Shown: positions 1-10,687 of the stretch, in pieces
Layout: every line of letters begins with the position of its first letter
How positions within the stretch are numbered: position 1 is the stretch's first letter
Notes under the pieces: generated by a model
Databases searched by the model: none
Told to the model about the DNA's origin: nothing
Seen by the model: the letters and a program-made list of their open reading frames with translations, nothing else
Made by a program: the position numbers and the translations under genes
Assembly: GCA_012861695.1 (NCBI GenBank)
Contig: JAAOOA010001611.1
Coordinates: 141,001-205,000 of the forward strand
DNA: 64,000 bases
Reading direction: 5' to 3'
Source of the DNA: Trematomus loennbergii
Lineage: Eukaryota > Chordata > Actinopteri > Perciformes > Nototheniidae

Positions 1-244
1 AGAGCAGGGTGTAAATATGAGCATAATACCAGCAGTGTTTGTGAAGATTGCTTGGCTTTATGTAAAAATTGTGCCATTATTGCGGCATTCTTCAAAAAAC
101 AAAAGGATAAATATGTCCATTTTCCCAACTTTGGTCCCATTTCATGCAGTTCTCTTGCTTTTCATTTCACGCTCTGCTTCAGCCTATTTATAGATGAGAC
201 GGAGGAGGGAGGCAGGAGGCCATTACTGACAGGAACTAACCTAG
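1..244. other. unannotated flank
   Basis: No recognisable exon, RNA gene or transposon terminus is seen here. The open frame that runs through it continues into the (TG)n tract and is judged a chance frame. Confidence 0.5.
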
Positions 245-273
245 GTGTGTGGTGTGGTGTGTGTGTGTGTGTG

Positions 274-341
<68 letters not shown>

Positions 342-359
342 TGTGTGTGGTGTGTGTGT
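245..359. repeat. (TG)n microsatellite
   Basis: This is a near-continuous TG tract of about 115 bp with a few TGG interruptions near each end. The Cys-Val and Thr-His repeat frames across it are reading-frame shadows. Confidence 0.95.
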
Positions 360-502
360 CATATATTCTCATGTAGATTTAAAAGTCTGCGTTGTGCATT
401 GCTGTCAGTTTCTCCTAAACATAAAATCCTAGCAGAATTCTACTGAAATATAAAAGTATGACTTTCTTGACTATACTGAATTGTATCCGTGCAAAGTTTG
501 AC

Positions 503-575
503 ACTAGATTATAATAATACATTTATGTGAAGCGCCTTTCACGATACCCAAGGACACCGTGCAATTCATAAAATA
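503..575 (-). repeat. 3'-tail fragment of a retroposon
   Basis: AT-rich ATAATAATAC is followed by AAGCGCCTTTCACGATACCC and AAGGACACCGTG. This looks like the reverse complement of the common fish retroposon tail containing AAAGCGCT. A similar stretch occurs at 8112-8180 and, in the other orientation, at the end of the SINE at 14573-14820. The element body is not recognised. Confidence 0.35.
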
Positions 576-739
576 CTCTAAAGGTTAAAGGACGGGTGGG
601 GTATAGGGAGATGTTTGTGCAGTTTCCATGTTATCTGAGATTCAAACGTTCACCAGGCAACCTAGATTGTCTTTCTCATATGCAAATGCTAACAAAGAAA
701 CCTGAAAGCTCCAATGCATAGCAGACTATCAGCACAGAG

Positions 740-820
740 AGCAAGAGTTAGCATTAGCATAGTGAAAGCGAGAGTTAGCATTAGCATAGGGGAGGCAAGA
801 GTTAGCCACAGCAAAGTGAA
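740..820. repeat. 27-bp tandem repeat, three copies
   Basis: Three tandem units of 27 bp begin at 740, 767 and 794. Each contains GAGTTAGC; the first two share AGTTAGCATTAGCATAG and the third is diverged. The TTAGC and GCTAA words recur in the larger array that begins about 120 bp downstream, so the two may be related. Confidence 0.8.
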
Positions 821-944
821 TGTTTTGACAGCAAGTGCGCAGTTTTTTTTATATAAACGTAACCCTGGAGCTTCCTTTCACTATCTACCAAAACCACTAC
901 AAGCGAAAAGATAACGAACATAGACTAATGAAACAAACTAACTG

Positions 945-3650
945 CACTTACCATGCCAGCTACAAGCTAACATGCTAACAAACAACATAAACAAATGAAT
1001 CAATTCTAACCCTTTTTCCAGGTAAGCTAACAAACACCAACCACAACAAAGGAATCATGCTAACTGCCCTTATGATATTAGCCACTGCTAGTTACCAGCT
1101 AACATGCTAACAAACAACGTAAACAAATGAATCAATTCTAACCCTTTTACCATGTAAGCTAAAAACACCAACCACAACAAAGGAATCATGCTAACTGCCC
1201 TTATGATATTAGCCACTGCTAGTTACCAGCTAACATGCTAACAAACTAAGTAAACAAATGAATCAATTCTAACCCTTTACCATGTAAGCTAACAAACACC
1301 AACCACAACAAAGGAATCATGCTAACTGCCCTTATGATATTAGCCACTGCTAGTTACCAGCTAACATGCTAACAAACAACGTAAACAAATGAATAAATTC
1401 TAACCCTTTTTCCATGTAAGCTAAAAAACACCAACCATAACAAAGGAATCATGCTAACTGCCCTTATGATATTAGCCACTGATAGTTACCAGCTAACATG
1501 CTAACAAACTAAGTAAACAAATTAAACAAGCTAACGGCACTTACCACGCCAGCCACTGCCAGGTAAGCTAACAACACCAACCACAACAAAGGAATCATGC
1601 TAACTGCCCTTATGATATTAGCCACTGCTAGTTACCAGCTAACATGCTAACACACTAAGTAAACAAATGAAACAAGCTAACGGCACTTACCACGCCAGCC
1701 AATGCCAGGTAAGCTAACAAACACCAACCACAACAAAGGAATCATGCTAACTGCCCTTATGATATTAGCCACTGCTAGTTACCAGCTAACATGCTAACAA
1801 ACAACGTAAACAAATGAATCAATTCGAACCCTTTTACCATGTAAGCTAACAAACACCAACCACAACAAAGGAATCATGCTAACTGCCCTTATGATATTAG
1901 CCACTGCTAGTTACCAGCTAACATGCTAACAAACAACGTAAACAAATGAAACAAGCTAACTGCACTTACCACGCCAGCCACTGCCAGGTAGCTAACAACA
2001 CCAACCACAACAAAGGAATCATGCTAACTGCCCTTATGATATTAGCCACTACTAGTTACCAGCTAACATGCTAACAAACACGTAAACAAATGAAACAAGC
2101 TAACTGCACTTACCGTGTCAGCCACTGCCAGGTAAGCTAACAAACACCAACCACAACAAAGGAATCATGCTAACTGCCCTTATGATATTAGCCACTGCTA
2201 GTTACCAGCTAACATGCTAACAAACAACGTAAACAAATGAATCAATTCTAACCCTTTTTCCATGTAAGCTAAAAAACACCAACCACAACAAGGAATCATG
2301 CTAACTGCCCTTATGATATTAGCCACTGCTAGTTACCAGCTAACATGCTAACAAACAACGTAAACAAATGAAACAAGCTAACTGCACTTACCACGCCAGC
2401 CACTGCCAGGTAAGCTAACAAACCCAACCACAACAAAGGAATCATGCTAACTGCCCTTATGATATTAGCCACTGCTAGTTACCAGCTAACATGCTAACAA
2501 ACTAAGTAAACAATGAAACAGCTAACGCACTTACCACGCCAGCCACTGCCAGGTAAGCTAACAAACACCAACCACAACAAAGGAATCATGCTAACTGCCC
2601 TTATGATATTAGCCACTGCTAGTTACCAGCTAACATGCTAACAAACAACGTAAACAAATGAATCAATTCTAACCCTTTTACCATGTAAGCTAACAAACAA
2701 CCACCACAACAAAGGAATCATGCTAACTGCCCTTATGATATTAGCCACTGCTAGTTACCAGCTAACATGCTAACAAACAACGTAAACAAATGAAACAAGC
2801 TAACTGCACTTACCACGCCAGCCACTGCCAGGTAAGCTAACAAACACCAACCACAACAAAGGAATCATGCTAACTGCCCTTATGATATTAGCCACTACTA
2901 GTTACCAGCTAACATGCTAACAAACAACGTAAACAAATGAAACAAGCTAACTGCACTTACCACGCCAGCCACTGCCAGGTAAGCTAACAAACACCTACCA
3001 CAACAAAGGAATCATGCTAACTGCCCTTATGATATTAGCCACTGCTAGTTACCAGCTAACATGCTAACAAACAACGTAAACAAATGAATCAATTCTAACC
3101 CTTTTTCATGTAAGCTAAAAAACACCAACCACAACAAAGGAATCATGGTAACTGCCCTTATGATATTAGCCACTGATAGTTACCAGCTAACATGCTAACA
3201 AACAACGTAAATAAATGAAACAAGCTAACTGCACTTACCACGCCAGCCACTGCCAGGTAAGCTAACAAACACCTACCACAACAAAGGAATCATGCTAACT
3301 GCCCTTATGATATTAGCCACTGCTAGTTACCAGCTAACATGCTAACAAACTAAGTAAACAAATCAAACAAGCTAACTGCACTTACCACGCCAGCCACTGC
3401 CAGTAGCTAACAAACACCAACCACAACAAAGGAATCATGGTAACTGCCCTTATGATATTAGCCACTGCTAGTTACCAGCTAACATGCTAACAAACAACGT
3501 AAACAAATGAAACAAGCTAACTGCACTTACCGTGTCAGCCACTGCCAGTAGCTAACAAGCTAACTGCACTTACCGTGTCAGCCACTGCCAGTAGCTAACA
3601 AGCTAACTGCACTTACCGTGTCAGCCACTGCCAGTAGCTAACAAGCTAAC
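945..3650. repeat. Satellite-like array with two monomer classes in a higher-order repeat
   Basis: About 18 tandem monomers share a core that starts GGAATCATGCTAACTGCCC and continues through TTAGCCACTGCTAGTTACC to AACATGCTAACAAAC. Core starts fall near 1051, 1181, 1313, 1446, 1591, 1738, 1870, 2012, 2161, 2291, 2438, 2581, 2712, 2859, 3008, 3139, 3286 and 3431. The linker after the core is either type A (AATCAATTCTAACCC, monomer about 131 bp) or type B (AAACAAGCTAACTGCAC, monomer about 146 bp). From the fourth monomer on the order is B-B-A repeated. The array ends in about three short units of roughly 43 bp (3535-3650), each with CCGTGTCAGCCACTGCC. There is no coding capacity. Many units carry 1-2 bp indels. 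Confidence 0.95.
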
Positions 3651-4499
3651 AACAAAAACAAATGAAACATGCATTGACTCCACTTTATCGTGGACCAATC
3701 GTAGGTTTTGTTGCACAACCCATTCTTGACCTGAATCAAACATGTTAGTTCTATTCCTTCAATGTTTGCAACTGAATATTGATGTTGGCAGGGTCATTTC
3801 TACATACATGAAGTGTATTATTGCATCTTTGAAGAAACACTCTGAATAAAAAGACAAAGGAGAACATTTAATTTCACAGTTACAGAAAGCACATCTGAAA
3901 GCATCATTAATCTGTTATCCATCAAAAGATAGAAAATACACATCTGAACAACTTTAAAGCCGATTCAAATGTTCTTTGCTTTCAGAGTATTGAACGTGTA
4001 CATTTGCCAAGAGGGAGAAACAAAGGAACCTTTATTGGATTCACATATTAAAGACTTATAGCCAGGGTCTACATGCGGATTCTTTATGAGCATCACTCCA
4101 TAGGTGGAGTTTATAGACGTGATTGAAGGGAGTAAGGTACAGTAACTACACCTGGGGCAATATTTTCATCCATTTTATTGGCATGTATTTCCTGATTGCT
4201 TTTTGTATTGATGTATCCTCAGTTCTTGTGATATGTGGTATTGTCTATATGGACCCTGCAAACTACCATTACAGCTGTGATTTATGTCATTATACGCTTG
4301 GGCATTTCCTGTTGTCTACTATTAGCTCCAGTCAAGGTCTAGTGACTGAAAGGTTTGGCTTTTTTATTGAATACTTGACTCTTTCGCCCATAGTTGATTC
4401 CTTTTGGCCTGAGCAAGGCGTTGGCCACTGATCCTTATGAATTATGTACATGTTGTTTCTTGTTGTGAAGCCAATCTATCCAAACTTAGTTGGGTTTTG
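3651..4499. other. unannotated single-copy-like stretch
   Basis: No tandem structure or transposon terminus is seen. A 102-codon open frame (4123-4431) opens with TTG, has no recognisable domain and no supporting splice signals that I can identify. I treat it as chance. Confidence 0.4.
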
Positions 4500-5245
4500 T
4501 TGACTCTCGGCCTCGCTCGTACTGCTAGGCCGCGTTGGGCCTTGTTAGGGCCGACTCACTGCTGCGCTTCCATTACAGTTTAGGAACTGGGGTAGTATCT
4601 ATGGTAACGCAGTGTAGGCGGAGCCGTGACGTCATCTTCAATGAGAACCCCAGAAAAACAACACAGCCGTTAGCTGTTAGCACTCAGAGCTCACAGCTCC
4701 TCATATCTGTTCAGAAACTAGACAAAAGTTAAACAAGTACAAACCACAGACTGCCTGTGTCATGGAGAATACAGTCGCTGCTTTATTTATGTCAGTATAG
4801 GCCGTTGTTGTGAGTGTGGACGGTCGGAGCATATACTGCGTTAGCTTAGCCAATCTCCATTTAGACAACACGCATTTTAAAAGGTTTTTCCCCTGCCGTC
4901 TGTCTGCAGACTTGTCAAAGCATTAATTCATGGTTTTTACTAACCGGTATCAGTATGTTGTTACTTCATCATTTTGAAACGTGTATTACAATTAAATCAC
5001 GGTCAAATATGTCCATCTTGTTGTAGTTGTAGCCCCCTTGCCAGCGATGCTCTCTCTAGTTTAGCATACTCAGCCCGACTCAGCCCTGTTTGTTGGCCTC
5101 GATAGAACCACGATTTTGTCGGGCCAGAAAAGAGGTGAAAAAGTGGCCCCGGGCCGGAACTAGGCCTAGTGGAAGCGCAACCAAAAACGGGCCCGGCACG
5201 ACACGGCACGCTTAAACCGCGCTCCGCGCCATGATGGAAATGCCC
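4500..5245. mobile_element. DNA-transposon-like interspersed repeat, copy 1
   Basis: The part from about 5036 to 5245 is clearly homologous to 14300-14510. Shared words include AGTTTAGCATACTCAGCCCG, GTGAAAAAGT and CGCTTAAACCGCGCTCCGCG, and both end near TGGAAATG. The left part (4500-4640) is GC-rich with partly complementary words (for example GCGCTTCCATTACAG against GTGGAAGCGCAACC), which suggests a degenerate terminal inverted repeat. No transposase reading frame is present and the superfamily is not certain. The left edge is a guess. Confidence 0.5.
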
Positions 5246-5621
5246 CATAAGACAAGGCTCAAAACTGAAATGTCTTACAATAAACAATCCCATCCAGCAT
5301 GAACAAACAACAGATTCAGACTAAGTTCCCATAAAATATATCAGAACCTCATTGGTCCATCCACCTCTGGGTTTTTGCCCAGCAGCCTTCACTACGCAAC
5401 TCTGTTCTTCAATGCAGGACCCATGAGAATGCAAATCTATGGTAATATAATCATGGGAATCTTTGGGATCCTGTGGGAACCAATCTTAAAGTAAAATTGC
5501 TCTATGTAACGCCAAGCTAGCAGGTAACTTGACCATGTAAACAAATCTTAACTTGCTTTTTCCATCGAAAGACTCTACGCTATGTAATACAGTAGCCTAT
5601 AAGGATTCAAGATAAATTATA
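5246..5621. other. unannotated spacer
   Basis: Sequence between two transposons. No exon, tandem repeat or transposon terminus is recognised. Confidence 0.4.
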
Positions 5622-5777
5622 GACTAGGCCAGGGGTCGGCAACAGGCGGACCGCGGTCCGGATCCGGACCCAGACGTCGACCTATACGGACCCGGACCTA
5701 TAATCAATACATTAATAGGGGATTTCAATTTTGACGGGGCGATTCTATTTTAACTGCCGCCGACAGGGAGCGAAAGA

Positions 5778-5945
5778 GACGAGTGAGCGATACAGGGAGA
5801 GAAACACAGAAGAAGAGACAGTGAGCGATACAGAGAGAGAAACACAGAAGAAGAGACGAGTGAGCGATACAGGGAGAGAAACACAGAAGAAGAGACGAGA
5901 GGCGATACAGGGAGAGAAACACAGAAGAAGAGACGAGAGAGCGGC
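5778..5945. repeat. 39-bp tandem repeat in hAT leader
   Basis: About four units of roughly 39 bp each contain GAGCGATACAGGGAGAGAAA followed by CACAGAAGAAGAGAC. The purine bias opens frames on both strands. The repeat lies between the hAT 5' terminus and the transposase start. Confidence 0.85.
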
Positions 5946-6060
5946 AGAGAGAAGCGGAGAGGAAAGTGAGTGAAGAGAATAATTAGCGATACAGGGAGAG
6001 AAGACGGAGAGGAGAGTGAACAGGCGAGTTAGCGGCAGACAGGGAGACAAATAATTACAC

Positions 6061-6325
6061 ATGGCGCTCTCCAAGAAGAGGAAAGTGAGAACAGAGCTTT
6101 TAACCCTGAGTGGACTCATTCATGTTCATCCGGCCCACTGGGAGCACAGAGCCAGTGTGTCTCATTTGTTCAGAGGCCGTGGCGCTCATTAAAAGTGCCA
6201 AAACGCCACTAAGAGACAAAACCAAAGTGTTTGACCAAACATTCCCTCTCAAGTCAGAACGGAGGTCACAGTCTCAGAGCCCAGTAGGATCAAAATGCAA
6301 ACTAAATATGGTTCCAGGGCAGGCT
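6061..6325 (+). pseudogene. hAT transposase N-terminal fragment with BED-type zinc finger, frameshifted
   Basis: The start ATG at 6061 begins a short lysine-rich stretch (ALSKKRKV). The reading frame then has to shift to continue as FNPEWTHSFMFIRPTGS and then PVCLICSEAVALIK. The Cys-x2-Cys pair and the following hydrophobic stretch match the BED-like zinc finger at the N-terminus of many vertebrate hAT transposases. The His half of the finger lies in another frame, where the codon after His is TAA. Thus at least two frame changes and a stop break the gene, and it ends at a 10-bp tandem repeat. Seen: motifs and frame breaks. Known: family layout. Inferred: relic of the parent transposase, not functional. 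Confidence 0.8.
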
Positions 6326-6370
6326 AACCGAGGCTAACCGAGGCTAACCGAGGCTAACCGAGGCTAACCG
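6321..6370. repeat. 10-bp tandem repeat (AGGCTAACCG)x5
   Basis: Five exact 10-bp units sit at the point where the transposase homology ends inside the hAT element. The repeat may mark the internal-deletion joint. Confidence 0.97.
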
Positions 6371-6790
6371 ATGAGCACCTGCATGTGTGTATGAGAATGG
6401 CCCTGACACCATTTCAGCCCAGATCTAAACTCCTGGCAGGACAAGCTCCAGCTCAGTTCTCGCACTGAACAGAACAAAGTGAGTGAGGGACTATCAGAGG
6501 GAAGGAAAGAGAAACTTTAAACTTTAAAACTGTTCAATTATCCACAGTATGTACTGTATATCTGTATAGTTCAATGTTCATTGACAATACATATTGTTGA
6601 TTATGAATTGTTCTTTCTTATTTGATTGGCAGTCAGTTGTTGATGACGTGCAGACGTTGATAAAGCTGCAGCTACTTCAATATCACACTAACTCATAAAG
6701 TTAGACATGTTGATGTTCTGGAGCTTTGCATGGGGACATGTTCTCTAACTGGACCTCGTTGAGTTTGAGTTGAATACCCCTGGACTAGGC

Positions 6791-7204
6791 CTACAGACTA
6801 GTATAGTTTACTAATACTGTTTTAGTTGCATTAATTAAAGGCTAACACACATTTTGTTAAATTGATCTGTTGTCCGTCTACTGCATTGAAACATAGATAG
6901 GTTTTTTTTTTTTTAAAGGATAAAAGTTGTCTAAATGAATGCCAGAGAGAAAATTAAGCAGCACATCTATTGGAATTGAACTAGAGGCCATAATGACAAA
7001 CTGGCTATGGTTTGTTCAAGACTTGTTTCTCTAAAATGTATTGTTATCCTGCAAGTAATCCTAATTGTTTGCAATGTGACAGTTATCCATTATCCCTTTT
7101 TAACAGAACCGTTATTTGCATCATGATAACATAATCCCTTTACATGAAATCCATTTCCTCCCTAGCCTGACTTTTATTCTATACCCTTTTTCTATCAAAC
7201 ATTA
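6791..7204. other. unannotated spacer
   Basis: AT-rich sequence with a T-run at 6902-6914. No gene or repeat family is recognised. Confidence 0.4.
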
Positions 7205-8140
7205 GTATGTAATGTAGGGAGGCGTGTGGCGCAGTGGGATAGTGAGTTGGTGTTGGGATCAGGGGAGCACAGGTTCAAACCCCACTGCAGTCAGCATGTC
7301 GTTGTGTCCCTGAGCACTTCACCCCAAATTGCTCCTGTGGGGATTGCTCACAGTATTAAGTATGTAAGTCGCTTTGGATAAAAGCGTCTAACAAGCAGTG
7401 GCGAGCCGTGAGCTTTATACCTAGGCCCTCTGACCCCCACCCCTTCCCTCGAAAAAAGACGTTATTACGTCACAGCGTATACTTCAGCGGAATATCAAAA
7501 CAACGGCCCAGGGTGCAAAACGCATCAATGACAGCGACCCTCTACCACACAGAACAACACCTGTGAACCCAATTTGTGTTCTTTGACATTGAAAATGATA
7601 TTGCATTGTGTTTGTTACTTTCATTGCAGTTGTATGTCTTAAGTGTAATTTGGCATGCTTTTATTTTGAAGGCGAGTTCACGCTGTTGACAGGAAGTTGT
7701 TGTTGCTATGGAAACAAGAACAGTTTCACAGCGGGCGGAACTCGTCATAAAGTCCGCGATAATAAAACCCACCCATTTAGAGGGAAGATTTGATTGGTCA
7801 ATTGTATTGTCATTTGACATTACTCTCTCGTTCAGTACTATAGCAACCCTCTGTGAATCGCAGAGAGGCCCGCTATAGTAACTGACATTCAAACAGAGAT
7901 TTATTTATTTGGAAATGTTATTTTTATTAAATCAAGTTTTTTTTCGGTAAAACTAATGAAAATATAACAAAAATAATATTAAAAAAATATATATTTAAAA
8001 AAAATATATTTTTTTTTAATGTTTTTAAATATTATTTTTTGGAATATCTTAGGCCTCACAGAGGGCCTAGAGGGCCCTGACGGCTCGCCACTGCTAACAA
8101 GTAACATGTAAGGTAATGTAATAATAATAATAAAATAATA
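7205..8140 (+). mobile_element. tRNA-derived SINE with L2-like tail, split by a hAT insertion
   Basis: The head contains a pol III A-box-like GTGTGGCGCAGTGGGATAG and a B-box-like GGTTCAAACCCC, as in tRNA-derived SINEs. The body includes GTCGTTGTGTCCCTGAGCAC. The 3' part reads TCGCTTTGGATAAAAGCGTC, the tail shared with fish L2-type LINEs, which presumably supplied the reverse transcriptase. A 698-bp hAT interrupts the tail after CTAACAAG (7395), and the tail resumes at 8094. Related unsplit copies lie on the minus strand at 23157-23350 and 58600-58793; the 23157 copy has the tail uninterrupted. Confidence 0.88.
7388..8101 (+). mobile_element. Complete non-autonomous hAT element with perfect TIRs and 8-bp target duplication
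   Basis: The element spans 7396-8093 (698 bp). It starts CAGTGGCGAGCCGT and ends with the exact reverse complement, a perfect 14-bp terminal inverted repeat. The target duplication CTAACAAG is exact at 7388-7395 and 8094-8101. It carries no transposase. The interior holds a GC-richer left half and a very AT-rich right part (about 7900-8045). The host site is the 3' tail of the SINE at 7205. Confidence 0.95.
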
Positions 8141-8201
8141 ATAGATATAGCGCCTTTCAAGGGACTCAAGGCCGCTTGACATACAAACAAACAAACAAAC
8201 A
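8112..8201 (-). repeat. Retroposon tail fragment with (AAT)n and (CAAA)n tracts
   Basis: An ATAATAATAATAAAATAATA tract leads into ATAGCGCCTTTCAAGGGACT and then CAAACAAACAAACAAAC. It is similar to 503-575 and looks like the reverse orientation of the AAAGCGCT tail found at the end of the SINE at 14573. Confidence 0.45.
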
Positions 8202-8479
8202 AATAGGGCAAATAATAAGAAGAAATAATATACTGTATATGCACAGTAATATGTGCTGGTGATCAATGCTGATTGTAACCTTTCTTACTTAAAACAATGG
8301 TCAGATTTTAGTGGAAATTTTTTGGTCCAATGGCAAATAAGTTTTTTATTAGCTATTCCTGCTAACATGCTAAAGCTAATGGAGACTGATCAGACAGTCA
8401 GCTATTGTCGATAAGCTTTGAACCGATTGAAGTAGGGTCTCTTCTTCACTTCCTCTGATATCTAGACTTTCACTCTGGA

Positions 8480-9240
8480 GTTTTTCCCCCTCTTAAATTA
8501 AATCTGGCTAATAGCGGTGGGTGGGGGATTTATTTCCTCGCGGTCTAAAAACCACCACACTTACTTCCTATTACACTTACAAATATTGAGCTCATGCATA
8601 ATTGAACCTCCCGCCCACGTCTAAATTGCTGGAATCGACTTCATTATTTATTTGAACGGCACTTCAATAATTATGCCAGTGTGTATGAGAGCCATCAGAA
8701 CAGACGGCTGCTCACTTAATTACAAGGGCTGCAAGTTCTCTGGTATTAAACTGAGTATTAGCCGGGATTAGACCTCACACACACACCTTATTTATTGCTT
8801 GATGAGGAAGGAGTTAGCCGAGCTCGCTCTGATTATTTAAAGTGGGAGCAGACGTGAGCCTCTCAGATATCGGACTGGGATTGGATGGGATGACACGCTC
8901 AGATCGATACTAGATTAAGCTGTTATGTCCACTTAGAGCTGATATAATAGAAATAATGGATTCCAGTGGGGGTGCGCTCTGATTTGCTCCGATTCAAGCG
9001 TGATTTATGGCCGCTGCTACTTTTAAATGGAACGCTTAAAAAAATGAGACTTTTCATAATAAATACTTTCCAGAGTGCTGCAGATCAATTGTGCCCGGAG
9101 AATGATGAAGACAGATGGTTCTTCTGTATACGGATGACTCGTCGCCGCAGACTTATGTACTTTAGCATCTCGGCTGCCTGGAAAAAGAAGCTTTATGCAG
9201 GGGATGGATTAAGTGGCTTTTTATTTTTGAGTGTTACTTA
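8480..9240. other. Candidate conserved non-coding DNA (composition only)
   Basis: This stretch has no repeat character and balanced composition. It holds many AT-core words typical of homeodomain sites (TTAATTACAAGG, CAATAATTATGCC, TGATTTATGGCC, TTTAAATGG) set in otherwise complex sequence. No reading frame in it is convincing. It could be a developmental enhancer in a gene desert. This is inference from texture only, and no comparison could be made. Confidence 0.25.
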
Positions 9241-9542
9241 GAGACAAAAAGAACGAAGCAGAGAGGAGAGAGAGGGGGAGGAATAAAAAGGGCTCTTACT
9301 TTGGTTTGACTTTGTTTTTTTCGGATGCAGCAGACTGTACTATTGGAGTTGTATACAAGAGAATAAAAGAAGAAAGGACATTAAATATAGATTTATTGAA
9401 TGCTCAAACTGCGCAGTTAAGTCTACCATCATAAGAAAAACAACATCAGTGAGTTGGTCATAAATGACAAAGACATGAATATTTAATTTTGGCATGTTGA
9501 TGCAAGTCTTAAGTACATGAAATTATAATTATAAACTTACTT
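9241..9542. other. unannotated stretch
   Basis: A purine-rich tract (GAGAGGAGAGAGAGGGGGAGG near 9261) and AT-rich sequence. No gene is recognised. Confidence 0.4.
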
Positions 9543-9895
9543 ACATTACATTGCATTTAGCTGACGCTTTTATCCAAAGCGACTTACAATAAGTGCATTC
9601 GAAGTGGAGTGGAAAGAGTCTGCTCTGGAAGGTGTGTGAGCTTTCTGCCGTCCTGATGTCAATGGGGAGCTCGTTCCACCATGTTGGAGCCAGGATAGCA
9701 AACCCACGTGTTTCTGCTGATGGGAACTTGGGTCCCCCCTCGCAGAGCGGGTGCAGCGAGCCGTTTGGCTTTTGGGGGTTTCCCTCTCCTGGTGTGTTAT
9801 ATAGGTTTTTGTGAAAGTATATGGTCTGCAAAGTCTAAAATCCCATGTCAACATGTCACCTGAAATGTAGCCTCTAAAAGGGCCTCTTTACGTGA
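9543..9895. mobile_element. Composite of L2-like tail and MITE fragment
   Basis: The left part (9543-9600) is TTACATTGCATTTAGCTGAC then GCTTTTATCCAAAGCGACTT, the reverse complement of the L2/SINE tail. The middle has GGGGAGCTCGTTCCACCATG, a phrase I associate with dispersed fish repeats. The right part (about 9765-9893) has TTTTGGGGGTTTCCC, GGTCTGCAAAGTCTAAAATC and ends GGGCCTCTTTA, matching the arms of the TTAAAGAGGCCC MITE family at 42972 and 30746-30983. Fusion order and exact joints are unclear. Confidence 0.55.
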
Positions 9896-10687
9896 ACACA
9901 GTATCGTCTCTATTCATTTTCAAACACATTTTCTCAACACATTATCCTCAAACGGCATTGACGTACTATTTACCCATTACACATATAGTATTATAATCTT
10001 GTTTGCATGTTTGAACTTGAATTAATGACATTAAACAAAGCATATTGAATATCTGCAACAGTATAAAAGTCATCGCTGTGGCAACATTTGACAAATACGT
10101 TTTCAATTATAATTAATTATAAATTAGGCTTTGAGTAATTATATATATGATAGGTGAGTGTTGGCTAACAGAGGCGCGTCTGTGCTTTATAAAGTGACAT
10201 TTTATCATCAGTCTGAGGACCTTTTGACGCACGACCACATATCTTATACTCCATTTATACTAACTACAAACATTTTGGTCAAAACTGATATTTCTCTTAA
10301 AACAAGCAACCGAAAAGCACTCCAGAATGATTGAAAAAAAGTTGGTTTTAACACAGTTTAAAACGTGTATCGACTCATTTAAAAGGCATCCTTTCTCCTT
10401 AAAGTTAAACTACATCAGTACAAGACCTCTGCATTGCATTTCTTACAAGCCTCTGTGAAAATGACAGCTGTTAAAATGTGCTGTCTTTCACGTATGAAGC
10501 GACAGGAACAAATACTAAGAGAGGTTTCCTCCGTCTCGTATGAAAACAATCTATCCATTTCATTTTGTTAGCAACAGATATTTAATTAGGTAAAGTTTGA
10601 ATTGAAGCTCACTTGGTAGAGCTGGCGGCTTGTATATTGTGGTTTGGTCATCATATGTTGATGAAGTTTCACCAACATTTTGAGACC
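9896..10687. other. unannotated AT-rich stretch
   Basis: AT-rich sequence with no exon, RNA gene or transposon terminus that I can support. Confidence 0.4.

Larger units (their letters stand above)
5622..6790 (+). mobile_element. Complete internally deleted hAT transposon with 8-bp target duplication
   Basis: The element runs from 5630 (CAGGGGTCGGCAAC) to 6782 (GTTGAATACCCCTG), 1153 bp. The termini are imperfect inverted repeats of the form CAGGGGT...CAAC. It is flanked by the exact 8-bp direct repeat GACTAGGC at 5622-5629 and 6783-6790, the target-site length expected of hAT elements. Inside are a 39-bp tandem repeat in the leader, a broken N-terminal fragment of a BED-finger transposase, and a 10-bp tandem repeat. 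The catalytic RNase-H-like core and the C-terminal dimerisation region are missing, so the copy is non-autonomous and would need a transposase supplied from elsewhere. The perfect target duplication indicates an insertion that is not very old. Confidence 0.93.

Noticed and set aside
4123..4431. 102-codon hydrophobic frame
   Set aside because: It opens with TTG, not ATG, has no recognised domain, and lies in AT-rich sequence where such frames are expected.
7205..7300. Functional tRNA gene
   Set aside because: A- and B-box-like words are present, but the cloverleaf cannot be completed and a SINE body and tail follow. The same holds at 14573, 23157 and 58600.
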